From Phycisphaerales bacterium UBA966 (GTDB lineage: Bacteria > Planctomycetota > Phycisphaerae > Phycisphaerales > SM1A02): a stretch of DNA of 5,066 bases. Shown in pieces: positions 1 to 5,055 of the stretch (position 1 is its first letter; the number at the start of each line of letters is the position of its first letter). The notes under the pieces are model-generated. The model was given only the letters and a program-made list of their open reading frames with translations, did not search any database and was not told the DNA's origin. Position numbers and translations under genes: made by a program. The DNA lies in the NCBI GenBank assembly GCA_002292895.1, contig DBCE01000044.1:621-5686 (forward strand), read 5' to 3'.

Positions 1-534
1 GTGGTTGATGTGTCTGGCCGCAAGGCGCTTGCCTTCTTCAAGTATCAGAAGCAGGAAGTCAGCGCGCGGCATGCCATCGGCGACAAGCCGCAGTACGAGG
101 CTGTGGAGAAAATCGGACAGGACTACATCGATCGCTTTATTGCGGGCGAATTCGCCTCCGTCAAGGTCATCTACATGCGCTTCATCTCCACGTCGCGTCA
201 GCGTCCGGAAGTGATGCAGCTCCTTCCGCTCACGCTTCCCAAGGCGGATGAAGTGGCAGGGGATAAGGTCTCGAACGCGAACTTTGATTTCAGCCCCTCT
301 GCTCCGGAGCTGCTGAACGACTTGCTGCCGCGCTCGCTCAAGGTCTCGCTTTACCAAGCATTTCTTGACGCCGTAGTGAGCGAGAACGTCATGCGCATGG
401 TGGCTATGAAGGCCGCTACTGACAACGCAGGCGGCCTTGGTCGCACGCTCAAGCGCAATTTCAACCGCGCTCGCCAGGCGCGCATCACCACCGAGCTCAC
501 GGAAATCGTGGCTGGTGTTGAAGCTTTGAAGTGA
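1..534 (+). CDS. atpG: ATP synthase F1 gamma subunit, C-terminal part (5' end outside window)
   Basis: The gamma subunit is the central rotor shaft of F1Fo ATP synthase. It turns inside the alpha3beta3 ring and couples proton (or sodium) flow to ATP synthesis at the inner face of the membrane. The visible 177 residues are about 60% of a usual gamma subunit (around 290 residues). The hallmark is the C-terminal coiled-coil helix: SENVMRMVAMKAATDNA (residues about 128-144), then NFNRARQARITTELTEIVAG (about 153-172), which matches the conserved SE-RM-AM-AATDNA and N-ARQ-IT-E-EI motifs. The upstream part (GRKALAFFKY, then YMRFISTSRQRPEVMQLLPL) fits the Rossmann-like middle domain. The GTG at base 1 is in frame but is almost certainly an internal valine, not a start. 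The stop is TGA at 532-534, 18 bases from the stop of the convergent rhodanese-like gene. The rest of the atp operon presumably lies upstream, and atpD/atpC are not next downstream on this strand within the window. Confidence 0.95.
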   Translation: MVDVSGRKALAFFKYQKQEVSARHAIGDKPQYEAVEKIGQDYIDRFIAGEFASVKVIYMRFISTSRQRPEVMQLLPLTLPKADEVAGDKVSNANFDFSPSAPELLNDLLPRSLKVSLYQAFLDAVVSENVMRMVAMKAATDNAGGLGRTLKRNFNRARQARITTELTEIVAGVEALK

Positions 535-552
535 TTTCAGCGCGAAGACGCT

Positions 553-1104
553 TTAGCGCACGCCTTGTTCAGGAACTTCCACGCCACCGCGTTCCGCTGG
601 CTTGATTCCTGCGGCATCCTTCTTCGGTGGAGTACCGCCGCCGGGCTCCGTACCGGTGACGAGCGTGTAGCCATCTTTCTGCCACGCGCGAATGCCGCCT
701 TCTAAGACGTACACGTTCTTGAAGCCGAGTTCCAAGAGTCGCTTGGCTCCCGCCTTGGCGAGTGCATCTTGGAACGCGTCGCCGTAGACCACAAAGAGAT
801 TGTGACCAGCGAGTCGTGCTGCTGCAGTCTCGGTCATGTCAACAAGCGGTGCACTGATAGCGCCACTGATGTGCCCCTTGGCGTAGTCCTCCGCGGAGCG
901 CGGATCGACCCAACATGAAACGACGGCCTTCTCAAACATGCCCGTGCGCGGGTGCATCTTTTCGACCGCCGATGGTGGGTCAAGGAACACCAAGTCGCGG
1001 TCGCTGGTCTTAATATCGCATCCAAGCAGCGCGGCGAGGGGTGCGGCTGCAATCGCTGCAAGGATTACCGATCGCGTGCCAAACACTCGGAGTGGGGTGG
1101 TCAT
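553..1104 (-). CDS. Rhodanese-like domain lipoprotein without catalytic cysteine
   Basis: The 183-residue protein has an N-terminal lipoprotein signal: Arg6 and Arg11, a hydrophobic stretch at about 13-27, and a lipobox-like LLGC with the candidate lipidated Cys29. A single rhodanese fold follows at about 62-148. The CH2A-type motif is WVDPRSAEDYAKGHISGA (65-82), and the fold ends with LGFKNVYVLEGGIRAW (126-141). Active rhodaneses carry a cysteine in the loop after the central strand; here that segment reads FVVYGDAFQDALAKAG (104-119), and no cysteine occurs after Cys64. Sulfurtransferase activity by the usual persulfide route is therefore unlikely. A binding or scaffold role in the envelope is inferred. 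The tail (about 151-183) is rich in Gly, Pro, Lys and Glu and is probably disordered. The start ATG (1102-1104) has no Shine-Dalgarno sequence, and a -10-like GACACT lies 6 bases before it. The gene is divergent from the DsbD-like gene and convergent with atpG. The domain call is firm; the function is unknown. Confidence 0.85.
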   Translation of the reverse strand: MTTPLRVFGTRSVILAAIAAAPLAALLGCDIKTSDRDLVFLDPPSAVEKMHPRTGMFEKAVVSCWVDPRSAEDYAKGHISGAISAPLVDMTETAAARLAGHNLFVVYGDAFQDALAKAGAKRLLELGFKNVYVLEGGIRAWQKDGYTLVTGTEPGGGTPPKKDAAGIKPAERGGVEVPEQGVR

Positions 1105-1110
1105 GCGGGA

Positions 1111-1116
1111 AGTGTC
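1111..1116 (-). promoter_or_regulatory. Possible -10 box of a leaderless promoter for the rhodanese-like gene
   Basis: On the minus strand the hexamer GACACT is followed by 6 bases (TCCCGC) and then the ATG. The same distance and a similar hexamer (xAxxCT) occur before the starts at 1181 and 4181. There is no purine-rich ribosome site in between, so transcription may begin at the A of the ATG. No convincing -35 box was seen. This is inference from by-eye comparison. Confidence 0.3.
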
Positions 1117-1168
1117 CGCGTTATCGCTGAATTTCGCAAGGCGCTACCCGGGAACGTGCCAATACGGG

Positions 1169-1174
1169 CATACT
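1169..1174 (+). promoter_or_regulatory. Possible -10 box of a leaderless promoter for the DsbD-like gene
   Basis: CATACT is followed by GTTGGC and then ATG at 1181. The bases before the ATG contain no Shine-Dalgarno sequence. The overlapping TACTGT (1171-1176) is an alternative TANNNT reading but would sit only 4 bases from the ATG. No -35 box is evident. Confidence 0.33.
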
Positions 1175-1180
1175 GTTGGC

Positions 1181-2140
1181 ATGCTGATGAACTCTGCACT
1201 TCCCGTCGCCCTGCTGATTTCCTGTGTCTCGATGGCTCCGCAGTCGGCTCCAACCGCTGACTCGCCACCGAACGCAGAGACGTCCGATCAGTCTCCGCCG
1301 GAAGGTATTGAGCGCAGTTCCTTCCGTTGGGCCCAGGCAAGTGATCAGTCATGGATCATGGTGGCCACGATCAGTCCCACGCCCGGTTGGCATCTGTATT
1401 GGGAGAATCCCGGCGACAGCGGCAATCCGCCCACCTTTGAGTTGTCGCTCCCCGCCGGTTGGCAGGCCGGGCCCACCGTGTATCCCCGTCCCGAGGCGCG
1501 TTCGATGGATGGCGGCGTCTTCTATGGCTACTCGCGCACAGCGGATTATTTAGTGCCAGTACGCCGCGCGGGTGCGCTTCGGGAAGACCCGTGGAAGAGC
1601 GACAGCGACAGTGCTCAGCAAGGCGTGTGGTCGGTGCGTGCCAAAGTCATGGTCTGCAAGGAGCGATGCGTTGTTGCCAAACTCTCCGGCGGTGGAAACT
1701 GGCCGCCAGTGGCTGAGGCGGGTTCGGGCGTTCAGTTGAACGGCGGCTCGTTCGGAGGTCGATCGCTTCCGGCAACCGCGGCATCAGCTCGGCTGTTTGC
1801 GAGTCTGGAGAACGGCAAGGTGTCCATCAGGGGTTCGACGCAAGGGAACGGCTCGGTGCGATTCATACCGGCAGGAGTTGCCGGAATGCAGTTGGCCATG
1901 TCCGAGGGCGCAGTGGCGATCGAAGGCACCGTCTCCGGAGAACAATTTAACCTTGAATTTATGGTCACCAGTATGGGCGAGGGCCCCGGTCAGCCTGCAG
2001 TGGCAGGATTGATACTTTTTGGCAATGCCGCCTCCGACCCGTGCGTTTGGCTCACCATTCCTCACCCGTTGGCTGGCCCAGGCACTTCGCTTGGCGCTAA
2101 CGGGGTGGGTGCATCGGATCAGGCTCCTCCGTCGAAGTGA
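1181..2140 (+). CDS. Exported stand-alone DsbD N-terminal (alpha) domain-like protein
   Basis: The 319-residue protein resembles the periplasmic N-terminal region of DsbD/ScsB-type thiol:disulfide interchange proteins (the 'disulfide bond corrector' domain), which passes electrons to periplasmic partners. The signature is PGWHLYWENPGDSGNPPTF (68-86), then LPAGWQAGPTVYPRPEA (90-106), FYGYSR (114-119), and the cysteine pair VCKERC (158-163; Cys159 and Cys163), which sits where the DsbD-alpha active pair is found. A second beta-rich part (about 205-292) ends with DPCVW (Cys288). There is no eight-helix membrane domain and no thioredoxin domain, so the protein is only the first module of a DsbD. 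The N-terminus has a short hydrophobic run and a lipobox-like LISC (12-15), but no positive charge, so export as a lipoprotein is uncertain. The ATG at 1181 (or 1187) is chosen because the open frame further upstream runs antisense through the neighbouring gene and gives non-signal-like sequence. The redoxin gene follows 69 bases downstream and is a plausible redox partner. Confidence 0.8.
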   Translation: MLMNSALPVALLISCVSMAPQSAPTADSPPNAETSDQSPPEGIERSSFRWAQASDQSWIMVATISPTPGWHLYWENPGDSGNPPTFELSLPAGWQAGPTVYPRPEARSMDGGVFYGYSRTADYLVPVRRAGALREDPWKSDSDSAQQGVWSVRAKVMVCKERCVVAKLSGGGNWPPVAEAGSGVQLNGGSFGGRSLPATAASARLFASLENGKVSIRGSTQGNGSVRFIPAGVAGMQLAMSEGAVAIEGTVSGEQFNLEFMVTSMGEGPGQPAVAGLILFGNAASDPCVWLTIPHPLAGPGTSLGANGVGASDQAPPSK

Positions 2141-2149
2141 GCCCACAGA

Positions 2150-2168
2150 GTGCACGCGCGTGCGTGCA
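2150..2168. repeat. Inverted repeat / 19-base alternating purine-pyrimidine tract
   Basis: The arms TGCACGC (2151-2157) and GCGTGCA (2162-2168) are exact reverse complements around a 4-base loop GCGT. A perfect 12-base palindrome GCACGCGCGTGC (2152-2163) is nested inside. Purines and pyrimidines alternate without a break from 2150 to 2168, which in GC-rich DNA favours the Z form. The hairpin has no T-tract after it, so it is a poor terminator. It could be an attenuator, an mRNA-stability hairpin or a protein-binding site between the DsbD-like and redoxin genes. Confidence 0.5.
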
Positions 2169-2181
2169 GTCACCATTAGCT

Positions 2182-2196
2182 AGGCGCCAGGCGCCT
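2182..2196. repeat. 15-base near-perfect palindrome before the redoxin gene
   Basis: AGGCGCC (2182-2188) and GGCGCCT (2190-2196) are exact reverse complements around a single A. The core GGCGCC is itself palindromic and occurs twice. A hairpin here would have a strained loop, so a dimeric regulator site on DNA is more natural. It ends four bases before the AGGAG ribosome site, where a bound protein could block expression of the redoxin. No regulator is identified in the window. Confidence 0.4.
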
Positions 2197-2199
2197 CAC

Positions 2200-2204
2200 A
2201 GGAG
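2200..2204 (+). promoter_or_regulatory. Ribosome binding site of the redoxin gene
   Basis: AGGAG lies 5 bases before the ATG at 2210. An in-frame TTG at 2207 would be only 2 bases from this site, so the ATG is the better start. Confidence 0.75.
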
Positions 2205-2209
2205 ATTTG

Positions 2210-2854
2210 ATGAACCCGCTCAAGATGATCGCTACCCTCGGAGTTGCCGCCGCCGTTGTCACTGGTGTGGCATACGCCAGCCCATCGCAGTACGCCTCGC
2301 AGGACTCCAAGAAGGAAACGAAGAAGTCAGAGAAGGTTGACGCCGCCAAGGTCGGCTCGCCAGCACCAGCCTTCACCCTGAAGGATGCCGCAGGCAAAGA
2401 TGTCAGTCTGTCTGACTTCAAGGGCAAGGTGGTTGTGATGGAGTGGATGAATCCGGGCTGCCCAGTCTGCAAGGGCAAGATGGAAGATGGCTCCGTTGCC
2501 AAGATGATGAGTGACTCCAAGGCAATCAATTCGGACGTGGTGTTCCTGTTCGTTAACTCCACCGCTTCGACGGCGAACAAGCCAGCGGAAAGCGGCGACT
2601 ATTTGACGAAGAACAAGATTTCCGCACCTGCTTTGATTGATGGCGATGGTGCTGTTGGTCACGCGTACGGCGCGAAGACCACGCCGCACTGCTTCGTCAT
2701 TGATGCATCAGGAATGCTTGCCTACGCGGGCGCGATCGATGATCAAGGCGACAAGAATTACGTTGTCAGTACGGTGCAGGCGCTCAAGGACGGCAAGCCC
2801 GTTTCGCCTGCCAACACCAAGGCGTACGGCTGCAGTGTGAAGTACGCGCGGTAA
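2210..2854 (+). CDS. Exported redoxin (thioredoxin-fold, AhpC/TSA-type) with CPVC site
   Basis: The 214-residue protein begins with a signal peptide (Lys5, hydrophobic 7-20, likely cut after AYA at 21-23), followed by a Lys/Ser/Glu-rich linker to about residue 46. The redoxin domain runs from VGSPAPAFTLKDAAGKDVSL (48-67) through FKGKVVVMEWMNPGCPVCKG (70-89), with the active pair Cys84 and Cys87, to YGAKTTPHCFVID (153-165), where Pro159 is the cis-proline. It continues with YAGAIDDQ (172-179) and ends TKAYGCSVKYAR (203-214). The AGAIDD motif and the C-terminal GCSVKY are typical of a family of secreted redoxins related to peroxiredoxins and to ResA/TlpA. The usual role is thiol-disulfide exchange or peroxide reduction outside the cytoplasm; the substrate here is unknown. 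Cys161, beside the cis-proline, and Cys208 are additional cysteines. The upstream DsbD-alpha-like protein could reduce it, but that is inferred only from gene order and the matching cysteine motifs. A strong hairpin terminator follows the gene. Confidence 0.88.
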   Translation: MNPLKMIATLGVAAAVVTGVAYASPSQYASQDSKKETKKSEKVDAAKVGSPAPAFTLKDAAGKDVSLSDFKGKVVVMEWMNPGCPVCKGKMEDGSVAKMMSDSKAINSDVVFLFVNSTASTANKPAESGDYLTKNKISAPALIDGDGAVGHAYGAKTTPHCFVIDASGMLAYAGAIDDQGDKNYVVSTVQALKDGKPVSPANTKAYGCSVKYAR

Positions 2855-2869
2855 TGTTCTGAAGAGACA

Positions 2870-2890
2870 TGCGGCCATTGCATGGCTGCA
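2870..2890. repeat. Short hairpin upstream of the terminator
   Basis: TGCGGCCAT (2870-2878) can pair with ATGGCTGCA (2882-2890) across a 3-base loop, with one G-U pair. It lies in the spacer after the redoxin stop and 10 bases before the main terminator stem. It may stabilise the 3' end of the redoxin transcript. It is not followed by a T-tract. Confidence 0.45.
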
Positions 2891-2900
2891 GTGATGAAAG

Positions 2901-2942
2901 AACAGGAGCCTTGACCGTAGTGGTCGAGGCTCCTGTTTCGTT
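2901..2942. terminator. Bidirectional rho-independent terminator between redoxin and dnaN
   Basis: ACAGGAGCCTTGACC (2902-2916) pairs with GGTCGAGGCTCCTGT (2922-2936) around the loop GTAGT, with one G-U wobble among 15 pairs; A2901-T2937 extends the stem. On the plus strand the tail is TTTCGTT. On the minus strand the stem is followed by TTCTTTC. It lies between two convergent genes (stops at 2854 and 2988) and can serve both. Confidence 0.85.
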
Positions 2943-2987
2943 GGTAGATGATTGCAGGCGCGCCGGGCGAACCTCGGCGGGGCTTGG

Positions 2988-4097
2988 TTACACCACGTTC
3001 ACGGGCATCACCACGTAGGTGAATTCCTGGCCGACCTTGAACACGCCAGGCTTCTGTGGGCTGCGCATTTCGATCATCACTTGTTGACCGTCGATCACTT
3101 TCAGAGCATCGACAATAAACGCTGGCTGGAAGCCGATTTCGATGGCATCGCCAACATAACCGGACATCGGTACGCGGATTTCCGCTTCGCCCATTTCTGG
3201 AGCGCGGCTCGAAACCACCAGCATGTCGCCCTTGAAAGTGAAGCGAACGCCCTTGGATTCCTCATTGGTGAGGAGCGCAGCGCGGCGAATGGCGGTGGCG
3301 AGATCAGCGGCATCGAAGGTGACGCGCTTGTCTTGGTCCTTCGGAATGACATCTTCAAAGGGAGGGAATGTTCCTTCCACGAGGCTCGTTACCAAGTGAC
3401 CCACGCCTTCCACTTGGAACACGGCTTGCCCGTCGGCCTTGCCGATGGTGACCGTTGCGTCCGGCTCGCTGAGCATCTTCATGAGAATGTTCAGGCTCTT
3501 CGACGGAACGATGAGCGTCATGTCGCCTTCGCCGGTGCATGCGCCTGCGGCCACTGCGAGGCGCTTGCCGTCAGTGCCGACCAGTCGAATGCGCTTGCCT
3601 TTGCGTTCCATGAGCACACCGTTGATGGCGAAGCGCGCGTTCTCGACAGCGGTGGCGAAGAGCGTTCGAGCGATGAGGCGGCGCAAGGTCTCGGAGGTGG
3701 CTTGGAAGGCGCCGGTGGCTTGTGGCTCGCGGGCGACGGGATAATCCTTGGGGTCGTACCCAAAGATCTTGAACGTGCTGCCCTCGCTGCGGACGGTGAC
3801 GACGTTCTTGTCCATTTCCAGAGTGACGGTGGAGTCTTCGCAGGTGCGGACGATCTGGCCAAGCTTGTCTGCTGGGATCAGGGCTTCGCCTTCGGAGATC
3901 ACTTCCACGTTCGGCACGGTCAGTGCCAGGGAGATCTGCCCATCGGTGGCACGCAGGACCAGTTCGCCGTCCTTTGCCGTCAGCTTGAGGCAGCTGAGAA
4001 CCGGCGTGGTGGTGCGGGTGGGCACCACGGCCGAGGCCAAGGAGAGTGCTTCGACAATTGCTGATCGGTCACAGTTGACCTTGAGGTGCGCTGACAT
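2988..4097 (-). CDS. dnaN: DNA polymerase III subunit beta (sliding clamp)
   Basis: The beta clamp is a dimeric ring that tethers the replicative polymerase, and many repair and lagging-strand proteins, to DNA. The 369 residues match the usual full length (about 366-380) with three repeats of the clamp fold: about 1-120, 130-248 and 252-369. Family motifs in order are LRATDGQISL (48-57), ENARFAINGVLME (152-164), GTDGKRLAV (174-182), FPPFEDVIP (244-252), GFQPAFIVDALKVI (322-335) and the C-terminal YVVMPVNVV (361-369). The hydrophobic partner-binding pocket is recognisable by TDGKRL and the terminal MP. The E. coli-type ending MPMRL is here MPVNVV, so the pocket edge differs slightly. The start is supported by a GGAG 8 bases upstream on the minus strand. 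The gene is not followed by recF or preceded by dnaA, the classical arrangement. Instead it is convergent with the redoxin and divergent from a small membrane protein gene. Confidence 0.97.
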   Translation of the reverse strand: MSAHLKVNCDRSAIVEALSLASAVVPTRTTTPVLSCLKLTAKDGELVLRATDGQISLALTVPNVEVISEGEALIPADKLGQIVRTCEDSTVTLEMDKNVVTVRSEGSTFKIFGYDPKDYPVAREPQATGAFQATSETLRRLIARTLFATAVENARFAINGVLMERKGKRIRLVGTDGKRLAVAAGACTGEGDMTLIVPSKSLNILMKMLSEPDATVTIGKADGQAVFQVEGVGHLVTSLVEGTFPPFEDVIPKDQDKRVTFDAADLATAIRRAALLTNEESKGVRFTFKGDMLVVSSRAPEMGEAEIRVPMSGYVGDAIEIGFQPAFIVDALKVIDGQQVMIEMRSPQKPGVFKVGQEFTYVVMPVNVV

Positions 4098-4105
4098 GTG
4101 CTTTG

Positions 4106-4109
4106 CTCC
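4106..4109 (-). promoter_or_regulatory. Ribosome binding site of dnaN
   Basis: On the minus strand GGAG precedes the dnaN ATG (4095-4097) by 8 bases, a normal spacing. This supports the chosen start and contrasts with the divergent gene at 4181, which has no such site. Confidence 0.65.
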
Positions 4110-4133
4110 GGTGTGCTGTTTTTGCGGAAATTC

Positions 4134-4139
4134 AGTGTA
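4134..4139 (-). promoter_or_regulatory. Possible dnaN promoter -10 box
   Basis: The minus strand reads TACACT here, four of six bases like TATAAT. Transcription would start near 4127, giving an untranslated leader of about 30 bases that contains the GGAG site. No -35 box is visible at the expected distance. It resembles the xAxxCT hexamers found before other starts in the window. Confidence 0.33.
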
Positions 4140-4168
4140 GCCGGATCCGGGCGACCGCCGCGACCGCG

Positions 4169-4174
4169 TACGCT
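4169..4174 (+). promoter_or_regulatory. Possible -10 box of a leaderless promoter for the zinc-ribbon membrane protein
   Basis: TACGCT fits the TANNNT pattern and is followed by exactly 6 bases (TTGGGC) and the ATG at 4181. No ribosome binding site lies between. This places the expected transcription start on or next to the start codon. Confidence 0.38.
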
Positions 4175-4180
4175 TTGGGC

Positions 4181-4573
4181 ATGCTCCAGCGGTTCTTTGC
4201 CGCCCTTCGCGCCCACTACGGAATGACCGTGTTTTTCCTGTACCTCGGCGCGTTTGGGATTGCCTTCGTGGGCACTTTCACGCTTCCGCTCATTTCGATC
4301 TTTATGGTCTTGCTGTCGATCTTTCTGCTCGTTCCGGCGGTATTGCTTGGCGATGCCATTGGTGAGTTGTCGCGGCGGACCACGCGTCCGTACCTGCGGC
4401 GCGGCGTGTGCCCGCAGTGTCGTGAGCAGCAGGGGCCGGCGTGGGAGCCTCCGGTGTATCGATGCGCGTTCTGCCAGGCGGCGTTCGATCCGACCGGTGA
4501 TCCGCATGAGCCGGATGATTCGGCGTCCCGCCCGCACGGGCAGGCGAATCTGGCGGCGAACGACGCCGGATGA
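4181..4573 (+). CDS. Small two-helix membrane protein with C-terminal zinc ribbon, function unknown
   Basis: I do not recognise a named family. The 130-residue protein has two hydrophobic segments at about 15-34 and 36-57, separated by a short turn around Thr34-Pro36, so it is a likely helical hairpin in the membrane. A basic stretch follows (RRTTRPYLRR, 65-74), which would keep the C-terminus in the cytoplasm. Then comes a four-cysteine knuckle pair, CPQC (77-80) and CAFC (95-98), a CxxC-x14-CxxC zinc-ribbon pattern. The last 30 residues are polar (PTGDPHEPDD and onward) and probably disordered. Small membrane-anchored zinc ribbons often act in protein-protein contacts; nothing here shows a catalytic role. 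The ATG at 4181 is preferred over an in-frame ATG at 4103, because the longer form would cover the dnaN promoter region and add a non-conserved-looking leader. The phosphatase gene follows after 23 bases, so the two are probably co-transcribed. Confidence 0.72.
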   Translation: MLQRFFAALRAHYGMTVFFLYLGAFGIAFVGTFTLPLISIFMVLLSIFLLVPAVLLGDAIGELSRRTTRPYLRRGVCPQCREQQGPAWEPPVYRCAFCQAAFDPTGDPHEPDDSASRPHGQANLAANDAG

Positions 4574-4596
4574 AATGAGCGGCCTCGGTCCGTACC

Positions 4597-5055
4597 ATGT
4601 CGCGCGTGCAGACCGTCCTCTTTGTATGTACCGGAAACACGTGTCGGTCTCCAATGGCCGAAGCGATCGCACGCATGGTCCTTGAGTCAGGCAAGGTGCC
4701 GGGGCGTGGGCGCGAGGTGTTCGTTGCGTCTGCAGGGCTGGCTGCATGGGACGGAAGCCCGGTGAGTGGCGAGACGCTGGAGTCATTGAAGAAATTGGGA
4801 ATTTCGTTTGATGGTCATTCCAAGCGATTGACTCCGGAGATGATTCGCAAGGCGTCAGTCGTGTTGACGATGACACGAGCGCACATGGTGAGTGCGCGGT
4901 CCTTGGTGGGTGGCGAACCAGACCAAGACAAGGTGCAGATGCTTGATCCGGCGGGCGACTTGGATGATCCGATCGGTATGGGGCAGCCCGCGTACGACGC
5001 GTTGGCGGGGCGGCTTTCGCGCGTGTTGCCGGGTCGGCTCAAGGAATTGCTCTAA
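4597..5055 (+). CDS. Low-molecular-weight phosphatase, YwlE-like (probable protein-arginine phosphatase)
   Basis: The 152-residue protein is a full-length low-molecular-weight phosphatase. The P-loop CTGNTCRS (11-18) gives the nucleophile Cys11 and the phosphate-binding Arg17. The general acid is Asp124 in DDPIG (123-127). SAGLAAWDGSP (45-55) and ASVVLTMTRAH (86-96) are further family motifs. In this family, tyrosine phosphatases usually have Ile or Leu before the second cysteine of the loop (CxGNICRS), while the arginine phosphatase YwlE of Bacillus subtilis has Thr. Here the residue is Thr15, and CTGNTCRSPMAE matches YwlE as I remember it. YwlE removes phosphate from arginines added by the kinase McsB. 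Substrate specificity is inferred from that one residue and the DPIG context, and no McsB is in the window. The protein is cytoplasmic, with no signal peptide. The start has no Shine-Dalgarno sequence. It probably shares a transcript with the gene ending at 4573. Confidence 0.9.
   Translation: MSRVQTVLFVCTGNTCRSPMAEAIARMVLESGKVPGRGREVFVASAGLAAWDGSPVSGETLESLKKLGISFDGHSKRLTPEMIRKASVVLTMTRAHMVSARSLVGGEPDQDKVQMLDPAGDLDDPIGMGQPAYDALAGRLSRVLPGRLKELL

Noticed and set aside
535..552. Possible terminator between atpG and the rhodanese-like gene
   Set aside because: The best stem (AGCG with CGCT around CGAAGA) has only 4 pairs, and no real T-tract follows.
938..1180. An 81-codon upstream extension of the DsbD-like gene
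   Set aside because: It runs antisense through the start of the rhodanese-like gene and across the divergent spacer, and it places the hydrophobic export signal internally. The ATG at 1181 puts the signal at the N-terminus.
1224..1553. Arginine/proline-rich open frames overlapping the DsbD-like and phosphatase genes
   Set aside because: They are out-of-frame shadows with compositions typical of GC-rich noncoding frames and have no motifs or ribosome sites.
2207..2209. TTG start for the redoxin
   Set aside because: It lies only 2 bases after AGGAG, while the ATG at 2210 has a workable 5-base spacing.
2952..4064. A 370-codon open frame on the plus strand antisense to dnaN
   Set aside because: It mirrors almost the whole dnaN gene and yields a His- and Ala-rich sequence with no recognisable domain, as expected from the complement of a biased coding frame. 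dnaN itself has all the clamp motifs.
4103..4180. A 26-codon upstream extension of the zinc-ribbon membrane protein
   Set aside because: It would overlap the dnaN ribosome site and -10 region and has no ribosome site of its own. The ATG at 4181 has a -10-like box at a leaderless distance.
4098..4180. Replication origin or DnaA boxes near dnaN
   Set aside because: No TTATNCACA-like sequence or AT-rich repeat was seen in the spacer on either side of dnaN.
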